Shown: positions 62,216-64,000 of the stretch, piece after piece | Numbering within the stretch: the first letter of the stretch is position 1 | Layout of the letters: the number at the start of each line of letters is the position of its first letter | Source of the DNA: Sphingobacterium thalpophilum | GTDB taxonomy: Bacteria > Bacteroidota > Bacteroidia > Sphingobacteriales > Sphingobacteriaceae | Direction: 5' to 3' | Assembly (NCBI RefSeq): GCF_901482695.1 | Contig: NZ_LR590484.1 | Coordinates: 4,588,001-4,652,000 of the forward strand | Length of the DNA stretch: 64,000 bases | Translations under genes and position numbers: made by a program | The notes under the pieces: model-generated | Told to the model about the DNA's origin: nothing | Seen by the model: the letters and a program-made list of their open reading frames with translations, nothing else | The model's database searches: none

Positions 62216-63527
62216 AAACAAAAGGGTAAGTTTTTTGGTCGAAGATGACGACCTAAAAAACGGAATGGATGCACCGCAGGACGGTGCGCAGAACAAAGCC
62301 GACAAGCTGAAAAAGCCAATCATTTTTGTCCTCATGGGCGTGGTGTTCCTCGGCTGTATGTATTTAATCTTCAAACCATCCTCCGATAAGAAAACGGTTG
62401 AGGATATTGGTCTGAACGATGCCGTACCACAGGCGACCGATGCAGGGCTTCAATCCGATAAGCAAAAGGCTTATGAACAGGAAATGCTCGAACAGAAAAT
62501 GCAGGAAAAGCGCAATGCGCTTCTTTCACTATCCGACTATTGGAGCGAGGACAGTACCGCCGATCCGGAAGCGGAGCAACCGGATGAGGACTACGAAGAC
62601 GGCTTCGCTTACGGCGGTGGTACACGCAGGAACAGCAACCCTGCTCTGAACAGTTACCGAAGTGCGCAAAGTACGCTGACCTCGTTCTACGACAACAGCG
62701 ATTACGAAACGCAGGAACTCCGCAGACAGGTTGAGGAACTGAAAGAGCAACTGGCAGAAAAAGACGTACCGCCTGTAACGACCGTGGAAGACCAACTGGC
62801 TTTGATGGAAAAGTCATACGAAATGGCATCCCGTTACCTGCCGTCAACTCCGGCACAGACGGGTAATTCGGACACAACAGCATCGGCAAAGAGTGCCTCG
62901 CAAAAAGAACATTTCGTGGCATTCACCCCCGTAAGGAAAAATACGGTTTCCGCATTGTACCGTGAGCCGACCGACAATGCTTTTTTAGAAAACTGGAACG
63001 AAACCCGAAACCGTGGCTTTTATACGGCAGGCGTTTCCCAGCAGGTCATACAACCGAAAAACAGCATAAGGGCTGTGGTGCAGGAAACACAGACCGTGAC
63101 AGGCGAAAGCGGTGTACGCTTGCGTTTGTTGGAAACGGCGCAAACTCCCGTCCGTTCCATTCCGGTAGGAACGGTACTGACGGCTAATGCCAAGTTCCAA
63201 AGTGGCAGGTTGCAGTTAAAGGTAACATCCATCGAATTTGAGGGCAACATTATTCCGGTCGATATAACCGTGTATGATGTGGACGGACAGCAAGGGCTAT
63301 ATGTGCCATATTCCCCCGAAATGAATGCCCTGTCAGAGATTGCCTCCAACATGAGCCAAACGGGAGGAACAAGTATCATGATGACACGCTCGGCAGGGCA
63401 ACAGATGGCAGGTGACCTTTCCCGTGGCGTGGTGCAAGGGGTGTCGGGTTACTTCTCCAAGAAAGTAAGGACACCGAAAGTGACCGTCAAAGCCGGTCAT
63501 CAGCTATTCCTCGTTTCAAAAAATTAA
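62202..63527 (+). CDS. traM: TraM, VirB10-like channel protein
   Basis: 441 residues: cytoplasmic acidic N-terminus, one transmembrane helix (IIFVLMGVVFLGCMYLIF, about 46-63), a long helical and low-complexity linker, and a C-terminal beta domain. Conserved C-terminal segments are RNRGFYTAGVSQQVIQPKNSIRAVV-like and DVDGQQGLYVPYSPEMNALSE. This TonB/VirB10-like arrangement spans the periplasm to the outer membrane. A hairpin and a tiny ORF separate it from traN. Confidence 0.9.
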   Translation: MKDSENKRVSFLVEDDDLKNGMDAPQDGAQNKADKLKKPIIFVLMGVVFLGCMYLIFKPSSDKKTVEDIGLNDAVPQATDAGLQSDKQKAYEQEMLEQKMQEKRNALLSLSDYWSEDSTADPEAEQPDEDYEDGFAYGGGTRRNSNPALNSYRSAQSTLTSFYDNSDYETQELRRQVEELKEQLAEKDVPPVTTVEDQLALMEKSYEMASRYLPSTPAQTGNSDTTASAKSASQKEHFVAFTPVRKNTVSALYREPTDNAFLENWNETRNRGFYTAGVSQQVIQPKNSIRAVVQETQTVTGESGVRLRLLETAQTPVRSIPVGTVLTANAKFQSGRLQLKVTSIEFEGNIIPVDITVYDVDGQQGLYVPYSPEMNALSEIASNMSQTGGTSIMMTRSAGQQMAGDLSRGVVQGVSGYFSKKVRTPKVTVKAGHQLFLVSKN

Positions 63528-63551
63528 TGTTCAACTAAAATCAAAAAGAAA

Positions 63552-63632
63552 ATGAAATGTCCATGTTTCCGAAAAGACAAATACACATGGACATTCCATA
63601 TCTCCATTAAAAATCAAATAATATCTATATGA
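63552..63632 (+). CDS. possible 26-aa leader peptide ahead of traN
   Basis: ATG at 63552 gives a 26-residue frame (MKCPCFRKDKYTWTFHISIK...) whose TGA overlaps the traN start codon as ATGA. A hairpin with 11-bp arms (63556-63566 and 63585-63595) lies inside it. This looks like a coupling or attenuation device, though so short a frame could arise by chance. Confidence 0.3.
   Translation: MKCPCFRKDKYTWTFHISIKNQIISI
63556..63595 (+). promoter_or_regulatory. hairpin between traM and traN
   Basis: AATGTCCATGT pairs with ACATGGACATT over an 18-base loop, 34 bases before the traN start. No T-run follows, so it is more likely a translational or processing element than a terminator. Confidence 0.45.
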
Positions 63633-64000
63633 ACGCAATATTTAAAAGCCTCATGGCAATGGTCTGTTTAACGGTCTTCATCACAGGTGCAAATGCACAG
63701 CAAATTGCATCCAGTACAACAAAATTGAGCATGGGCAAGGTTGACCCTTACGAAATGCAGGTGACGTACAGCAAAACCTCGCACCTCATATTCCCGTCCG
63801 CTATCCGCTACGTGGATTTGGGCAGTGAGTACCTTATCGCAGGCAAAGCCGAGGATGCGGGAAACGTACTGCGCATCAAGGCAAGCGTAAGGGATTTTGA
63901 CGAGGAAACCAATTTTTCGGTCATTACGGACGATGGTCGGTTTTACAATTTCAACGTCTATTACAGCCCTTATCCGCTGGCGTTGAATTATGATTTGCTG
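63629..64000 (+). CDS. traN: TraN (DUF4138), VirB9-like, 5' part
   Basis: Starts at the ATG at 63629 and is cut by the window end after 124 codons. Signal peptide MNAIFKSLMAMVCLTVFITG (cleavage before QQIAS), then the DUF4138 pattern KTSHLIFPSAIRYVDLGSEYLIAGK and NVLRIKASVRDFDEETNFSVIT, typical of TraN proteins that act like VirB9 in the outer-membrane core of the channel. Last gene seen in the operon; traO and later genes would lie to the right. Confidence 0.9.
   Translation, partial: MNAIFKSLMAMVCLTVFITGANAQQIASSTTKLSMGKVDPYEMQVTYSKTSHLIFPSAIRYVDLGSEYLIAGKAEDAGNVLRIKASVRDFDEETNFSVITDDGRFYNFNVYYSPYPLALNYDLL

Overview
The window is a piece of a Bacteroidota chromosome, most likely from the Sphingobacteriaceae (Sphingobacterium-like). 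This rests on the weak Shine-Dalgarno sequences, SusC-type TonB receptor, RteC regulators, Bacteroidetes-only DUF families and a CTnDOT-type conjugation module. It has two halves: a chromosomal accessory region (1 to about 25.8 kb) and the front two thirds of an integrative conjugative element (about 25.9 kb to the window end). No integrase, rRNA, complete tRNA or CRISPR array is visible.

Region 1 (1-8.5 kb) handles molybdoenzymes and nitrate. A YdeP-type molybdopterin oxidoreductase enters from the left and converges on a minus-strand operon. That operon reads narK-type nitrate transporter, a single-chain NasC-NasB nitrate reductase fusion (1173 aa), a rubredoxin-tailed sulfite/nitrite-reductase-like protein, and a MobA-type cofactor nucleotidyltransferase. 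A perfect 24-bp palindrome with CRP/FNR-like half-sites lies upstream of narK. I see no protein with siroheme/[4Fe-4S] ligand cysteines, so the nitrite-reducing step is unexplained.

Region 2 (8.8-17.3 kb) holds a secreted zinc metalloprotease lipoprotein, a PhnB-like VOC protein, an LCMT-like methyltransferase and a tandem pair of related exported proteins. The pair is divergent from a TPR histidine kinase, a NarL-type regulator and a lone receiver protein.

Region 3 (17.3-25.7 kb) is eroded accessory DNA. It contains an internally deleted remnant of a lipoprotein gene beside its intact paralogue, a gene split by an IS21-family element (the frame is restored when the element is removed), a tRNA-3'-end-like scrap, and a two-gene module resembling GAPS4 antiphage defence.

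Region 4 (25.9-64 kb) is the conjugative element. It starts with rteC, a small HTH gene, a DUF4099/DUF3945 gene, topB and a second, opposing rteC. A minus-strand metal-resistance island follows (32.3-46.8 kb). Its arsenic part has arsR, a DUF6428 gene, an ArsC-type reductase and an ACR3 pump. It then has a TonB receptor and a CDF transporter, followed by a copper set: Cys-rich protein, HMA/DUF3347 proteins, CPH-type P-ATPase, DUF305 protein, TRASH-like lipoprotein, haem-binding protein, and a multicopper oxidase with a probable outer-membrane beta-barrel tail. Next come the coupling protein, relaxase and relaxosome protein, and a hairpin- and repeat-rich region likely to hold oriT. The transfer genes traA, two DUF3408 genes, traD, then traE, F, G, I, J, K, a small unknown, traL, traM and a partial traN complete the window. 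Between traD and traE sits an inverted two-gene cassette: a ComEC-type metallo-beta-lactamase protein and a four-helix membrane protein. This is the best candidate for an undescribed cargo system.
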